From assembly GCF_024448895.1 (NCBI RefSeq), contig NZ_JAMOIC010000009.1:62001-126000 (forward strand): DNA of 64,000 nt, read 5' to 3'. Source of the stretch: Stutzerimonas stutzeri (lineage in GTDB: Bacteria; Pseudomonadota; Gammaproteobacteria; Pseudomonadales; Pseudomonadaceae). The notes beneath the pieces are model-generated. The model did no database searches and was not told the DNA's origin. It saw nothing but the letters and a program-made list of their open reading frames with translations. This document shows positions 10,045-18,889 of the stretch, piece after piece. Numbering within the stretch: position 1 is the first letter of the stretch; each line of letters opens with the position of its first letter. Made by a program: the position numbers and the translations under genes.

Positions 10045-11931
10045 CTAAACCAGCAAACGCTGGTAGAACGCGCACTCCTTCTCGAGAGCGTCCGCCAGGT
10101 TGGCGGCCTGCCGAAAGCCGTGGCGCTCGTCGGGATAGAGCTGATACTCCACCTCGACGCCCTGCTCCTTCAATGCCTTGACCATGGACTCGGTTTGTTC
10201 CGGCAGAACCACCACATCTTGACCGCCCTGGAAAAAGATCACCGGCACGCGGATCGACGATGCATTGTTCAGAGGCGTGCGGACACGGAAGCGCTCGGCA
10301 TCTGCTTCCGGATCGCCGATCAGCCAGTCCAGATAGTCTGCCTCGAATTTGTGGGTAACGCGGCGCAACGCCAATGGGTCACTGACTCCGTAAAGGCTGG
10401 CGCCACCGGTAAGGCCGGAGTCGGTTGCCAACGCACAAAGCGCGCTGTAGCCGCCCGCGCTAGAGCCGCGGATGAAGGTTCTTGCGGCGTCGATCTGGCC
10501 GCGCATGGCCAATGACTGCACAGCCGCACAGGCGTCCTCCACGTCGACAACCCCCCACTCGAATCGCAGCCGCTGTCGGTAGGCACGACCAAAGCCGCTG
10601 CTGCCGCGGTAGTTGATGTCGGCAACGGCAAAGCCGCGTTGGGTCCAATACTGGATGCGCGGATCGAAGACGGGATAGCTCGCGGAAGTCGGCCCGCCAT
10701 GCATGAACACCACCAGCGGTGGCTTCGTATCGGCAAGGCCGCGGCATAGCGCGTTGCTGGGCGGATAGAAGAAAGCGTGAGCGACCTCCCCTTTCCCCGT
10801 GGCGAAGGCGAAAGGTTGCGGTCGTGACAGTTCCTCCGCGGGTAACGGCTGTTCACCGCCAGCCAGCACGTCGACCGCCCCGCTAGTGCGGTCTATTGCT
10901 ACCACAGCAGGCGCCTGGATCGGCGAAGAAGCGATGCAGTAATAGCGCCGTGCGTCTGCGGCGAGCTGTCGGCAGCGGCTGTACTCGGTTCCCAGCTGAC
11001 GCTCCTTGCCCTGCGCATCCTGTTCGATCAGTAACCCATAACCATCCACCATGCGAGTCAGCAGCAGACAGCCCTGACCAGCCGGCAGGAAGCTGACAGT
11101 ACCCAGCTGCCAGGGGGCTGGGGCGTGATCGAAGCGTTTGGTGGTGACCCTGTCGCTAATCGGCGCAAGCACGATGCCCTTCATCTGCCAGGGCTGCCAC
11201 CAGCCGTCGCGGTCATTCAGGCAATAGAGGGTGCCGTCTTCAGCAAAGCGTGGCTGCTGCAGCGACTCGCCACCGTCCGCGCCGGCCAGGCATGTGGCGT
11301 GACCGAGCCCTTCGCCTTTGTACTCGGCCAGCCAAAGGCTGGTCGCCGTCCAGGGCTGCTCCGGACGCTGCCACTCAATCCAGGCGAGACGCTCACCCGT
11401 TGCGTCGAGCGCCGGCGATGCATAGAAGTCCGCTCCTTCGGCCAGCACGAGACGCTCGCCATCGCTTAGCGAAACGCTCACCAATCGATGATCGACGCGG
11501 TCCTTTGTATGCGTTTCCTCCACCGCCAGAATCGCATTTCGGCGGCTGTCGAACTGCAGATCGCCATAGCGTGATTCGGCACGTGCGGTCAGTGCTGCCG
11601 GACGGCTCGCGTCAGCAGCTGGCAATTTCTGAAGGTAAATCTGCTGATCCTGCTCGTTGACGAACGCAACGCCGTCTCCGGTCAGGCAGAACGCACCACC
11701 GCCGTATTCGTATACCCGGCTGCGCAAAGAAAACTCGGCAGGCGTCAGGCAGCTCGCTACACCTTCGCGCCAATACCAAAGCGTGCAACGCCCGTCAGCC
11801 GGATCGTACTGAATCCAGAACAACCCATCGTGCCCCGCGCGCAGCTCGGCAAAATCGCGGCTGGAAGACGCAGCTTTTGTTGCCGTCCAGTCACTGGGCC
11901 AGAAGCCGTATGGCGTTTCAGTCTTGGTCAT
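10045..11931 (-). CDS. pqqH: S9-family peptidase PqqH
   Basis: A 628-residue prolyl-oligopeptidase-like protein with an N-terminal beta-propeller (to about residue 370) and a C-terminal alpha/beta-hydrolase domain. The catalytic serine lies in RGSSAGGYS, the acid in GGQDVVVLPEQ and the histidine in DERHGF. In pseudomonads it sits at the end of the pqq cluster and is annotated as a PQQ-biosynthesis-associated peptidase; whether it trims PqqA is not established. It starts 45 bases after pqqE, so it is likely in the same operon. Confidence 0.9.
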   Translation of the reverse strand: MTKTETPYGFWPSDWTATKAASSSRDFAELRAGHDGLFWIQYDPADGRCTLWYWREGVASCLTPAEFSLRSRVYEYGGGAFCLTGDGVAFVNEQDQQIYLQKLPAADASRPAALTARAESRYGDLQFDSRRNAILAVEETHTKDRVDHRLVSVSLSDGERLVLAEGADFYASPALDATGERLAWIEWQRPEQPWTATSLWLAEYKGEGLGHATCLAGADGGESLQQPRFAEDGTLYCLNDRDGWWQPWQMKGIVLAPISDRVTTKRFDHAPAPWQLGTVSFLPAGQGCLLLTRMVDGYGLLIEQDAQGKERQLGTEYSRCRQLAADARRYYCIASSPIQAPAVVAIDRTSGAVDVLAGGEQPLPAEELSRPQPFAFATGKGEVAHAFFYPPSNALCRGLADTKPPLVVFMHGGPTSASYPVFDPRIQYWTQRGFAVADINYRGSSGFGRAYRQRLRFEWGVVDVEDACAAVQSLAMRGQIDAARTFIRGSSAGGYSALCALATDSGLTGGASLYGVSDPLALRRVTHKFEADYLDWLIGDPEADAERFRVRTPLNNASSIRVPVIFFQGGQDVVVLPEQTESMVKALKEQGVEVEYQLYPDERHGFRQAANLADALEKECAFYQRLLV

Positions 11932-11976
11932 TCAATCACTCCGGGTCGGCCAGTCATATGAAGCTAAGCTGCGCCA

Positions 11977-13131
11977 TCAGACCTTGAGGATCAACTTCGA
12001 TGCCTTCTCGTTGCGAAAGGTCAGTTCATCCAGCCCGCGAGGCGAGTGTTCGGCCTCGGTGCGTGCGGCGAGAATCTTGCTGTGATGCGCTGATTTGCTG
12101 CAAACCGGGTCTGCGTTGGTCGCATCGCCGGTAAGCATGAAGGCCTGGCAACGGCAGCCGCCGAAGTCTTTTTCCTTTTCATCGCAGGACTGACAAGGCT
12201 CAGGCATCCAGTCGAAACCGCGAAACTTGTTGAAGCCCATCGAGTGCTTCCAGATCTGCTCGATGCTCTGCTCGCGAACGTTGGGAAAGCTGATCGGCAG
12301 CTGACGCGCGCTGTGGCAAGGCAAGGCCGTGCCGTCCGGAGTGATGTCGAGGAACAGGTTGCCCCAGCCATTCATACAGCCCTTGGGGCGCTCTTCATAA
12401 TAGTCAGGCGTGACGAAGATCAGCTTGCAGGGATGGTTTTGAGCGGCAAGCTTGTCGCGCCACTCGTTGGTGATCCGCTCGGCCCGAACCAGCTGTGCCT
12501 TACTTGGCAGCAGGCCGGCGCGATTGAGCTCGGCCCAGCCGTAGAACTGGCAGGTGGCAAGTTCCACGAAGTCGGCTTCCAGCTCCAGGCAGAGTTCAAT
12601 GATGCGCTCGATATTGTCGATGTTGTGCCGATGGGTAACGAAGTTGAGCACCATCGGGTAGCCGTGCGCCTTGACCGCCCGCGCCATGGCGAGCTTCTGC
12701 GCAAAAGCCTTCTTCGACCCGGCGAGCAGGTTGTTCACCTCTTCGTCGGCGGCTTGAAAGCTGATCTGGATATGGTCGAGCCCGGCATCGGCGAACGAGC
12801 CGATCTTCTCTTCGGTCAGGCCGATGCCGGAGGTGATCAGGTTGGTGTAGTAGCCAAGGTCCCGCGCGCCCTTGATCAGCTCTGCGAGATCTTGCCGAAC
12901 CAAGGGTTCGCCCCCGGAAAAGCCCAGTTGCGCGGCGCCCAGCTCCCGCGCCTGGCGGAACACCTCGATCCATTCGGCGGTGCTCAGCTCGTCATGGCTG
13001 CGGGCAAAATCCAGCGGGTTCGAGCAATAGGGGCACTGCAGTGGGCAGCGATAGGTCAGCTCGGCCAGCAGCCAGAGCGGCGGCCCGGGCTCGAAACCCG
13101 GCTTAGCGAAGCTCGATCCAGAACCGTTCAA
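11977..13131 (-). CDS. pqqE: PqqA peptide cyclase (radical SAM) PqqE
   Basis: Radical-SAM enzyme that joins the Glu and Tyr side chains of PqqA, the first step of PQQ formation, acting with PqqD. The SAM-binding cluster motif is [12 protein letters not shown]-terminal SPASM-type cysteines occur in [13 protein letters not shown] and [17 protein letters not shown] start it at TTG 13131, which has an ideal GGAGG six bases upstream and gives 384 residues, the normal family size. An upstream ATG at 13260 would add an unrelated tail read through pqqD in another frame. The gene overlaps the 3' end of pqqD by 29 bases. Confidence 0.93.
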   Translation of the reverse strand: MNGSGSSFAKPGFEPGPPLWLLAELTYRCPLQCPYCSNPLDFARSHDELSTAEWIEVFRQARELGAAQLGFSGGEPLVRQDLAELIKGARDLGYYTNLITSGIGLTEEKIGSFADAGLDHIQISFQAADEEVNNLLAGSKKAFAQKLAMARAVKAHGYPMVLNFVTHRHNIDNIERIIELCLELEADFVELATCQFYGWAELNRAGLLPSKAQLVRAERITNEWRDKLAAQNHPCKLIFVTPDYYEERPKGCMNGWGNLFLDITPDGTALPCHSARQLPISFPNVREQSIEQIWKHSMGFNKFRGFDWMPEPCQSCDEKEKDFGGCRCQAFMLTGDATNADPVCSKSAHHSKILAARTEAEHSPRGLDELTFRNEKASKLILKV

Positions 13132-13381
13132 CGGCGACCTCCAGGAATGCGACGATGTCTTCCTCGATACCCTCGGCATCCGGAAAGCGGGCCTGCAAGT
13201 CGGCGACGATGGCGCCGACCGTCCGCGCACCATCCACTTCGCCCAGCACGGCCGATGCACTCTCGTTCAGCTTGATCATGCCTTCGGGATATAGCAGTAC
13301 GTGGCAGTTCTGCGCGGGCTCCCATTGAAAACGGAAACCGCGGCGAAAGACTGGGATCTGGGTCAGTTGGATATTGCTCAT
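13103..13381 (-). CDS. pqqD: PQQ biosynthesis peptide chaperone PqqD
   Basis: A 92-residue RiPP-recognition protein that binds the PqqA precursor and delivers it to PqqE. The sequence [20 protein letters not shown] and the [18 protein letters not shown] segment are typical PqqD. The chosen ATG at 13381 gives normal length; the frame extends 19 codons further without family similarity. It overlaps pqqE by 29 bases and is separated from pqqC by a 116-base gap containing a hairpin. Confidence 0.95.
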   Translation of the reverse strand: MSNIQLTQIPVFRRGFRFQWEPAQNCHVLLYPEGMIKLNESASAVLGEVDGARTVGAIVADLQARFPDAEGIEEDIVAFLEVAVERFWIELR

Positions 13382-13421
13382 GGTCCTCTGTCTCGCCAGT
13401 GAAACATCATCGGTACGGGAC

Positions 13422-13439
13422 GGTGGGCTGAAGCCCACC
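13422..13439. repeat. Short REP-like hairpin between pqqC and pqqD
   Basis: GGTGGGC and GCCCACC form a 7-base stem around a TGAA loop. It lies in the only sizeable gap within pqqBCDE and has no T tract. This GGGTGGGCTTCAGCCCACC-type palindrome recurs in pseudomonad genomes, so it is more likely a REP relic or mRNA-stability element than a terminator. Confidence 0.5.
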
Positions 13440-13497
13440 CTAAAGCTTGATATTCGAGCGTTGCTGCCACTCGATCAAAGGTCGCTCAGACAACCAG

Positions 13498-14250
13498 TCA
13501 GAACGTAATGCCCTTGTGCCAGACGCGCTCGCGGGTCACGGTGTGATAAGGCGGACGATCCAGTTCATAGGCCATGCTCATGGCGTCGAGCATGCTCCAG
13601 AGAACGTCGAGCTTGAATTGAAGAATTTCCAGCATGCGTTCCTGATCATCGCGGGTCTTGTAGTGCTCCAAGGTAATTCGCAGGCCATGCTCGACGTCGC
13701 GGCGCGCTTCGCTCAAGCGCTTGCGGAAATAGTCGTAACCGGATGCATCGATCCAGCTGTAGTGCTGCGGCCAGGCATCCAGTCGGGACTGGTGAATGGT
13801 CGGTGCGAACAGCTCGGTCAGCGAGCTGCTGGCCGCCTCCTGCCAGACCGCGCGGCGGGCGAAGTTGACGTAGGCATCCACTGCGAAGCGCACGCCGGGA
13901 AGCACCAGTTCCTGTGACAGCACCTGTTCGCGATCCAGCCCCACGGATTCAGCGAGCCGCAGCCAAGCCTCGATACCGCCCTCCTCGCCTGGGCCGCCAT
14001 CGTGGTCGATGATGCGCTGGACCCATTCGCGGCGGGTGTCACGGTCCGGGCAGTTGGCCATGATTGCGGCATCTTTGACCGGAATGCAGACCTGGTAATA
14101 GAAGCGATTCGCGACCCAGCCCTGAATCTGTTCGCGGGTCGAGCGCCCTTCATACATGGCGCGATGGAACGGGTGATGGATGTGGTAGTAGTCGCCCTTG
14201 GCGCGTAGCGCCGCTTCGAATTCAGCGGGCGTCATGGCTGGCAGAGTCAT
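13498..14250 (-). CDS. pqqC: Pyrroloquinoline-quinone synthase PqqC
   Basis: Cofactor-free oxidase that performs the last ring closure and eight-electron oxidation giving PQQ. Starting at ATG 14250 ([11 protein letters not shown]) gives 250 residues, the family length. Recognisable segments include [30 protein letters not shown] and [12 protein letters not shown], which contain the His, Tyr and Arg residues lining the active site in PqqC structures. An in-frame ATG at 14289 lies further upstream but extends beyond the family N-terminus. Confidence 0.96.
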   Translation of the reverse strand: MTLPAMTPAEFEAALRAKGDYYHIHHPFHRAMYEGRSTREQIQGWVANRFYYQVCIPVKDAAIMANCPDRDTRREWVQRIIDHDGGPGEEGGIEAWLRLAESVGLDREQVLSQELVLPGVRFAVDAYVNFARRAVWQEAASSSLTELFAPTIHQSRLDAWPQHYSWIDASGYDYFRKRLSEARRDVEHGLRITLEHYKTRDDQERMLEILQFKLDVLWSMLDAMSMAYELDRPPYHTVTRERVWHKGITF

Positions 14251-14341
14251 AAGAGCTTCCTTAGGGTGTTGATGCGGGCTGAGCGGCAACAGATAGTGCA
14301 GAGTCCACCGCTGATACCCAGCCGAGTAGCGCTTGGCGGAG

Positions 14342-15253
14342 CTACAGCTCGATGCTCATGCCATCGAACGCCACTTCAATCCCGTGCTCGCCCAGCTCTG
14401 CGCGCTCGGGCGAATCCTCGTCGAGGATCGGATTGGTGTTGTTGATATGGATGAGGATCTTGCGGGAAGCCGACATGCCATCGAGTACTTCGATCATGCC
14501 ACCCGGGCCGCTCTGGTGAAGATGGCCCATCTCGCTACCCAGTTTTGTGCCCACTTCGCGCACGCGCATTTCATCGTCACGCCAGAGCGTGCCATCGACC
14601 AGCAGGCAATCGGCCCGATGCATGATCGCCAGGAGCTCAGGGCTCACCTGCCCCAGCCCTGGCGCATAGAACAGCGTGCCGCCGCTTTGCTGGTCTTCGA
14701 TCAACAGGCCGATATTGTCGCCAGGATGCGGGTCGTTACGATGCGGCGAATAGGGTGGCGCCGAACTGCGTAATGGGATTGGCGTGATCCGCAGATTCGG
14801 GCAAGCCGGAATGTTGAACGTGCCTTCCAACGGAATCGGATTCCAACTCAAGCCCCCGTTCCAATGCTCGAGCATCTTGAAGAGCGGAAACCCGGTGGAA
14901 AGATCCTGATGGACCATTTCGGTACACCAGACATCGTGCGGGCAACCCTCGCGCAATGTCAGCAGGCCGGTGGTGTGGTCGATCTGGCTATCCAGCAGGA
15001 TGATCGCCTTGATTGCGGTATCTCGCGGGCCGCGGCCCGGCTGCAGCTTGGGAAAAGACTCCAGCTGAGCACGGATGTCGGGCGATGCATTGCACAGAAT
15101 CCAGTCCTCGCCATTTTCACTGATGGCTATGGATGACTGCGTACGTGCCTGAGCACGCAGCGTTCCGTTGCGTAGCCCTGCGCAATTGGCGCAGTTGCAG
15201 TTCCACTGTGGGAAGCCGCCGCCAGCAGCCGAACCGAGAATCTGGATGAACAT
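14342..15253 (-). CDS. pqqB: PQQ biosynthesis protein PqqB (metallo-beta-lactamase fold)
   Basis: A 303-residue metallo-hydrolase-fold protein thought to hydroxylate the PqqE-derived intermediate. The N-terminus [20 protein letters not shown] continues into [10 protein letters not shown], giving the cysteine cluster typical of PqqB. Later segments include [16 protein letters not shown] and [13 protein letters not shown]. It begins 49 bases after pqqA, and that gap holds a perfect GC-rich palindrome. Confidence 0.96.
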   Translation of the reverse strand: MFIQILGSAAGGGFPQWNCNCANCAGLRNGTLRAQARTQSSIAISENGEDWILCNASPDIRAQLESFPKLQPGRGPRDTAIKAIILLDSQIDHTTGLLTLREGCPHDVWCTEMVHQDLSTGFPLFKMLEHWNGGLSWNPIPLEGTFNIPACPNLRITPIPLRSSAPPYSPHRNDPHPGDNIGLLIEDQQSGGTLFYAPGLGQVSPELLAIMHRADCLLVDGTLWRDDEMRVREVGTKLGSEMGHLHQSGPGGMIEVLDGMSASRKILIHINNTNPILDEDSPERAELGEHGIEVAFDGMSIEL

Positions 15254-15274
15254 GGGCAGCTCCCTGAAAACGGA

Positions 15275-15288
15275 GCCCCGGCCGGGGC
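15275..15288. promoter_or_regulatory. GC palindrome in the pqqA-pqqB gap (possible processing or attenuator hairpin)
   Basis: GCCCCGGCCGGGGC is a perfect 14-base palindrome embedded in a longer G/C run in the 49-base gap between pqqA and pqqB. It could fold in the mRNA and lower pqqB-E expression relative to the peptide precursor, a pattern seen in other pqq operons. There is no T run, so it would be partial attenuation or an mRNA-stability element. Confidence 0.45.
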
Positions 15289-15302
15289 CGGGGCGGGATC
15301 AA

Positions 15303-15374
15303 TCAGCGATTGGCGAAGTACATGGTGACTTCGAAACCAATGCGCAGGTCGGTAAAAGCGGGTTTGGTCCACAT
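15303..15374 (-). CDS. pqqA: PQQ precursor peptide PqqA (23 aa)
   Basis: The ribosomal peptide whose Glu and Tyr side chains become PQQ. The minus strand translates as [16 protein letters not shown] followed by TMYFANR and a TGA. Glu15 and Tyr19 are spaced E-x3-Y as in all PqqA peptides. It is too short for most ORF callers. It heads the pqqABCDEH string. A CTACTACC-type box lies about 100 bases upstream (15474-15485), which suggests co-regulation with pedH and pedF. Confidence 0.97.
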   Translation of the reverse strand: MWTKPAFTDLRIGFEVTMYFANR

Positions 15375-15473
15375 AGGTCGATCCTCTTCTGGTCGTCGGT
15401 TGATCCGACGGTTTCATTAAGCACCCTATTCCGCTGAAAGCAGAATGGTACTTTGGAAGGAGACAGCGCCGTG

Positions 15474-15485
15474 CCTTGGTAGTGC
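15474..15485 (-). promoter_or_regulatory. Putative AgmR-type box upstream of pqqA
   Basis: On the minus strand this reads GCACTACCAAGG, matching CTACTACCWWGG at 10 of 12 positions, centred about 105 bases upstream of pqqA. A second partial element, TTCCAAAGTACC, lies at about 15447-15458. Equivalent boxes occur ahead of exaC, pedH, pedF, the ABC operon, agmR and the porin. The bound protein is inferred, not shown. Confidence 0.5.
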
Positions 15486-15542
15486 CTCAAGACCAGCGCT
15501 GCTATGGCGCGGCTTTCAGAGCAGTGGCGCCGCTCGTCAGGT

Positions 15543-16664
15543 TCAAACGGGCTGGCGGGTCGCCTGCCGGTCATTCGTACCGCGCCAGGCCAGCTCATTG
15601 GTGACGGTCGCCATGGGCGAAAGCATGGCGAAATCGAACTCGGTCATCTCATCCCCGTCACGGGCGCGAATCGGCCAGTCGTGATTGGCCAGTGCCGCCT
15701 TGCCGATCGCGACCATGTCCATCTCACCTTTGTCGAGCAGCTGCTGCGCTTGCGTACCGGTTTTCACACCGCCGTTGCCGATCACGGGTATCGACACGCT
15801 CGCCTTGGCAATTGCAGACAGCGAAGGTCCCTCTGCAAACGCGGGCGCTGCGGCGTCGCCTTCGGTGGTATGCAGATAGTCCAAGCCCGCCCCCGTCAGC
15901 ATGGCGATACGGATTTTCGCTTCTTCGACGCCACCTTCCCATTTCAGGTGGCTGTTGGTGACCATGATTTGCGAAAGGCGCATGCCGACGATGAACTCTG
16001 TCCCAACTGCGTCACGAACGGCTTTGATCACAGCCAGAGGCAACGCGAGGCGCGCCTGATAATCACCGCCCCACCGGTCAGTGCGTTGATTGAACTCCGC
16101 ACTCATGAACTCGTGCAGCAGGTAACCATTGGCACCGTGCAGTTCAACTCCATCGAACCCTGCATCGCGCGCATGTCGTGCCGCTTGAGCGAAACCGGCG
16201 ATGACTTCCTGAATTTCCTCTTCGCTTATCTCGGCAGGCGTCGAATAAGGGCCTTCGCCGCCATAGAACTTCAGCTGAGACCCTTCGGGTTGGACTGCCG
16301 AGGGCGCGACGTGACGGGCATGGTGAATGTTGCCCTGGGTCTGGGCGCCGCCATGCATGAGCTGCGCGATAAAGGCGGCGCCGGCCTGGTGCACAGCCTC
16401 GACCAGGGGGATCCAGCTGTCGCGCTGAACATCGGTCGCCAGGCCTGGCTGGTTCAAATAGCCTTGGCTGAAGGCTGTGTCGGTGTAGATGCCTTCGGAG
16501 ATCAACAGACCGAATCCACCCTCGGCGAATGCCTGGTAGTAGTCGCGCATCAGCTCGTTAGCGGTGCCTTCTGGCTCGGCGCTGACTCGGGTCATCGGTG
16601 CCAGCACCACACGGTTGCGCAGGCGCAGCTGCTTGAGCTGAGTGGGTTCGAGCAATTGGGGCAT
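15543..16664 (-). CDS. NADH:flavin oxidoreductase / Old Yellow Enzyme family
   Basis: A 373-residue FMN-dependent ene-reductase-like protein. Starting at ATG 16664 (MPQLLEPTQLKQLRLRNR) it shows NRVVLAPMTRVSA, the substrate-binding HGANGYLLHEFM segment, the FMN-phosphate region VIGNGGVKTG and DMVAIGKAALANHDW. It lies between exaC and pqqA on the same strand but is separated from exaC by a terminator (16757-16783), so it probably has its own promoter. The substrate is unknown; a role in detoxifying unsaturated aldehydes would fit the context but is only a guess. Confidence 0.88.
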   Translation of the reverse strand: MPQLLEPTQLKQLRLRNRVVLAPMTRVSAEPEGTANELMRDYYQAFAEGGFGLLISEGIYTDTAFSQGYLNQPGLATDVQRDSWIPLVEAVHQAGAAFIAQLMHGGAQTQGNIHHARHVAPSAVQPEGSQLKFYGGEGPYSTPAEISEEEIQEVIAGFAQAARHARDAGFDGVELHGANGYLLHEFMSAEFNQRTDRWGGDYQARLALPLAVIKAVRDAVGTEFIVGMRLSQIMVTNSHLKWEGGVEEAKIRIAMLTGAGLDYLHTTEGDAAAPAFAEGPSLSAIAKASVSIPVIGNGGVKTGTQAQQLLDKGEMDMVAIGKAALANHDWPIRARDGDEMTEFDFAMLSPMATVTNELAWRGTNDRQATRQPV

Positions 16665-16756
16665 TCGGGAAATCCTCGTTAACGCAGATAGTTCTGAATC
16701 TGAGGCATTGGCAGGCTTTGGAGTTCGGCGCGTGCGATGGCTGGTCGCACGCGCGC

Positions 16757-16783
16757 AAAAAAAACGCGGCCCGGAGGCCGCGT
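16757..16783 (-). terminator. Rho-independent terminator of exaC
   Basis: On the minus strand ACGCGGCC and GGCCGCGT form an 8-base stem with a TCCG loop, followed by seven T. It lies 120 bases past the exaC stop and before the Old Yellow Enzyme start. Confidence 0.85.
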
Positions 16784-16903
16784 TGCGTTGATGAATCACC
16801 GGCCGCACCCAAACGGCCTGCAATCCCCGCACTCAGTGTGCGAGCAAGTTATTCCGGCGCGAGGGAGCGGAACGCGCCGGGTCCACCGAGTTGGGTGCCA
16901 GGC

Positions 16904-18424
16904 TTAGAAGAAGCCCAGCGGGTTGATGTCGTAGCTGATCAGCAGGTTCTTGGTTTGTTGATAGTGGTCGAGCATCATCTTGTGGGTTTCGCGGCCGACG
17001 CCGGATTTCTTGTAGCCGCCGAACGCAGCGTGGGCCGGGTATAGGTGATAGCAGTTGGTCCATACGCGACCAGCCTTGATCGCCCGGCCCATGCGGTAGG
17101 CACGGTTGATGTCGCGGGTCCACAGGCCGGCGCCCAGGCCGAACTCGGTGTCGTTGGCGATGGCCAGCGCCTCGGCTTCGTCCTTGAATGTGGTGATGCC
17201 GACCACTGGGCCGAAGATCTCTTCCTGGAACACGCGCATCTTGTTATTGCCCTTGAGCAGGGTCGGCTGGATGTAGTAACCGCTGGCCAGGTCGCCTTCT
17301 AGACGCTCGGCCGCGCCGCCGGTGAGCAGCTCGGCGCCTTCCTGCTGGGCGATTTCCAGGTAGCTGAGGATCTTGTCGTACTGTTGCTCTGAGGCCTGAG
17401 CACCGACCATTGTCTCGGTGTCCAGCGGGTTGCCGCGTTTGATCACCTTGATCTTCTTCATCACCTCGACCATGAAGGCGTCGTAGATAGATTCCTGCAC
17501 CAGGGCGCGGGATGGGCAGGTGCACACTTCGCCCTGGTTGAAGAACGCCAGTACCAGGCCTTCGGCGGCTTTTTCGATGAACTGCGGCTCGGCGTTCATG
17601 ATGTCTTCAAAGAAGATGTTCGGCGACTTGCCGCCCAGCTCCACGGTCGACGGTATGATGTTCTCGGCGGCGCACTTGAGGATGTGCGAACCGACCGGGG
17701 TGGAACCGGTAAAGGCGATCTTGGCGATACGCTTGCTGGTGGCCAGGGCCTCACCGGCTTCGCGGCCGTAGCCCTGCACTACGTTGAGCACGCCTGGCGG
17801 CAGCAGGTCGCCGATCACCTCCATCAGCACGGTGATCGACAGCGGGGTCTGCTCGGCCGGCTTGAGCACGATGCAGTTGCCGGCTGCCAGGGCCGGGGCG
17901 AGTTTCCAGGCGGCCATCAGCAGCGGGAAGTTCCACGGAATGATCTGCCCGACCACACCCAGGGGCTCATGGAAGTGATAGGCGGCGGTGTGTTCGTCGA
18001 TCTCGGCGGCGCTGCCTTCCTGGGCGCGGATGCAGCCGGCGTAATAACGGAAGTGGTCGGCGGCCAGGGGCACATCGGCGTTCAGGGTTTCGCGCACGGC
18101 CTTGCCGTTGTCCCAGGTTTCGGCCACGGCCAGCAGTTCGAGGTTGGCTTCGATACGGTCGGCGATTTTCAGCAGCATCAGAGAGCGGTTCTGCACGCTG
18201 GTCTTACCCCAGGCGTCGGCAGCGGCATGGGCGGCGTCCAGCGCGCGCTCGATGTCCTCGGCGCCGGAACGCGGAAATTCGGCAATGACCTCACCGTTTA
18301 CTGGCGAGGTGTTGACGAAATACTCACCTTTAACCGGCGGAACGAATTCACCGCCGATGTAGTTGCCGTAGCGTGGTTTGAAGGAAATGACGGAGCCTTC
18401 CGTACCGGGTTGGGCGTAAATCAT
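16904..18424 (-). CDS. exaC: NAD-dependent aldehyde dehydrogenase ExaC/PedI
   Basis: A 506-residue aldehyde dehydrogenase that oxidises the acetaldehyde (or other aldehyde) made by the quinoprotein dehydrogenase. Family marks are [11 protein letters not shown], the general base in ELGGKSPNI and the catalytic Cys in [16 protein letters not shown] 18424 gives [12 protein letters not shown], the usual N-terminus; the frame extends 41 codons upstream through the promoter region. A CTACTACCAAAT box lies about 122 bases upstream. The gene ends in its own terminator. Confidence 0.95.
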   Translation of the reverse strand: MIYAQPGTEGSVISFKPRYGNYIGGEFVPPVKGEYFVNTSPVNGEVIAEFPRSGAEDIERALDAAHAAADAWGKTSVQNRSLMLLKIADRIEANLELLAVAETWDNGKAVRETLNADVPLAADHFRYYAGCIRAQEGSAAEIDEHTAAYHFHEPLGVVGQIIPWNFPLLMAAWKLAPALAAGNCIVLKPAEQTPLSITVLMEVIGDLLPPGVLNVVQGYGREAGEALATSKRIAKIAFTGSTPVGSHILKCAAENIIPSTVELGGKSPNIFFEDIMNAEPQFIEKAAEGLVLAFFNQGEVCTCPSRALVQESIYDAFMVEVMKKIKVIKRGNPLDTETMVGAQASEQQYDKILSYLEIAQQEGAELLTGGAAERLEGDLASGYYIQPTLLKGNNKMRVFQEEIFGPVVGITTFKDEAEALAIANDTEFGLGAGLWTRDINRAYRMGRAIKAGRVWTNCYHLYPAHAAFGGYKKSGVGRETHKMMLDHYQQTKNLLISYDINPLGFF

Positions 18425-18545
18425 GAGCGGCCTCTCTATTTGTTCTGCTTGGCGGAGCCTGCCTGGGGGATGGACAGGACATGGAACGATCTTAGGCAGC
18501 CCCGCTGTCGCCCCGGAATTCACCCAAGGGACAGATGCCCTCCTC

Positions 18546-18557
18546 ATTTGGTAGTAG
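18546..18557 (-). promoter_or_regulatory. Putative AgmR-type box upstream of exaC
   Basis: The minus strand reads CTACTACCAAAT followed by GAGGAGG, and is centred about 127 bases upstream of the exaC ATG. It matches CTACTACCWWGG at 10 of 12 positions and shares the trailing GAGGAG with the pedH and pedF boxes. Confidence 0.5.
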
Positions 18558-18598
18558 ATCGGGGCATTCCGGTACGCTTGGCAGCGTGATACAGGCCA

Positions 18599-18760
18599 AG
18601 GGCGAACACGTTCGCCCCTACAAGCGTCAGTGCTGGCTTGTCACGAAGTAACCAATTCATAGCGATCACACTGGCCACTTCGAGCCGTCCGCGGCCGAAC
18701 CCATTCGCCTCCACGGCGACACCAGGTCAGGCTGCTTCTGTAGGGGCGAATTCTTCGCCC
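18599..18760. repeat. REPIN-like inverted pair of REP palindromes
   Basis: The left copy is GGGCGAACACGTTCGCCCC followed by TACA; the right copy is TGTAGGGGCGAATTCTTCGC. The two are in opposite orientation about 120 bases apart, the arrangement of a REP doublet mobilised by RAYT enzymes. Related copies occur at 50690-50955. Confidence 0.6.
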
Positions 18761-18820
18761 AATGCCAGCAAAGCCAGCGCCTGCGATGGCCGAACCGAGC
18801 CCTGCAGGCCCAACGAAAGA

Positions 18821-18839
18821 CCCCGCCATGGGCGGGGTC
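18821..18839 (-). terminator. Probable terminator of pedH
   Basis: ACCCCGCC and GGCGGGGT form an 8-base stem with a 3-base loop about 50 bases past the pedH stop. The minus-strand tail TCTTTCG is only moderately T-rich. An outer AAAG/CTTT pair could extend the stem and make it bidirectional. Confidence 0.6.
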
Positions 18840-18889
18840 CGTTCTTTGTCAGCGCAAGGCTGCATGTCGCTGGTTGACCTGTGAGGCAA

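Larger units (their letters stand above)
18425..18889. other. Intergenic region between pedH and exaC: terminator, REPIN, exaC promoter
   Basis: This 465-base gap has no credible gene. From the pedH side it holds a hairpin at 18821-18839, an inverted pair of REP palindromes (18599-18760) and, near exaC, the CTACTACC box at 18546-18557. exaC is therefore likely transcribed from its own regulated promoter, not by read-through from pedH. Confidence 0.7.
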
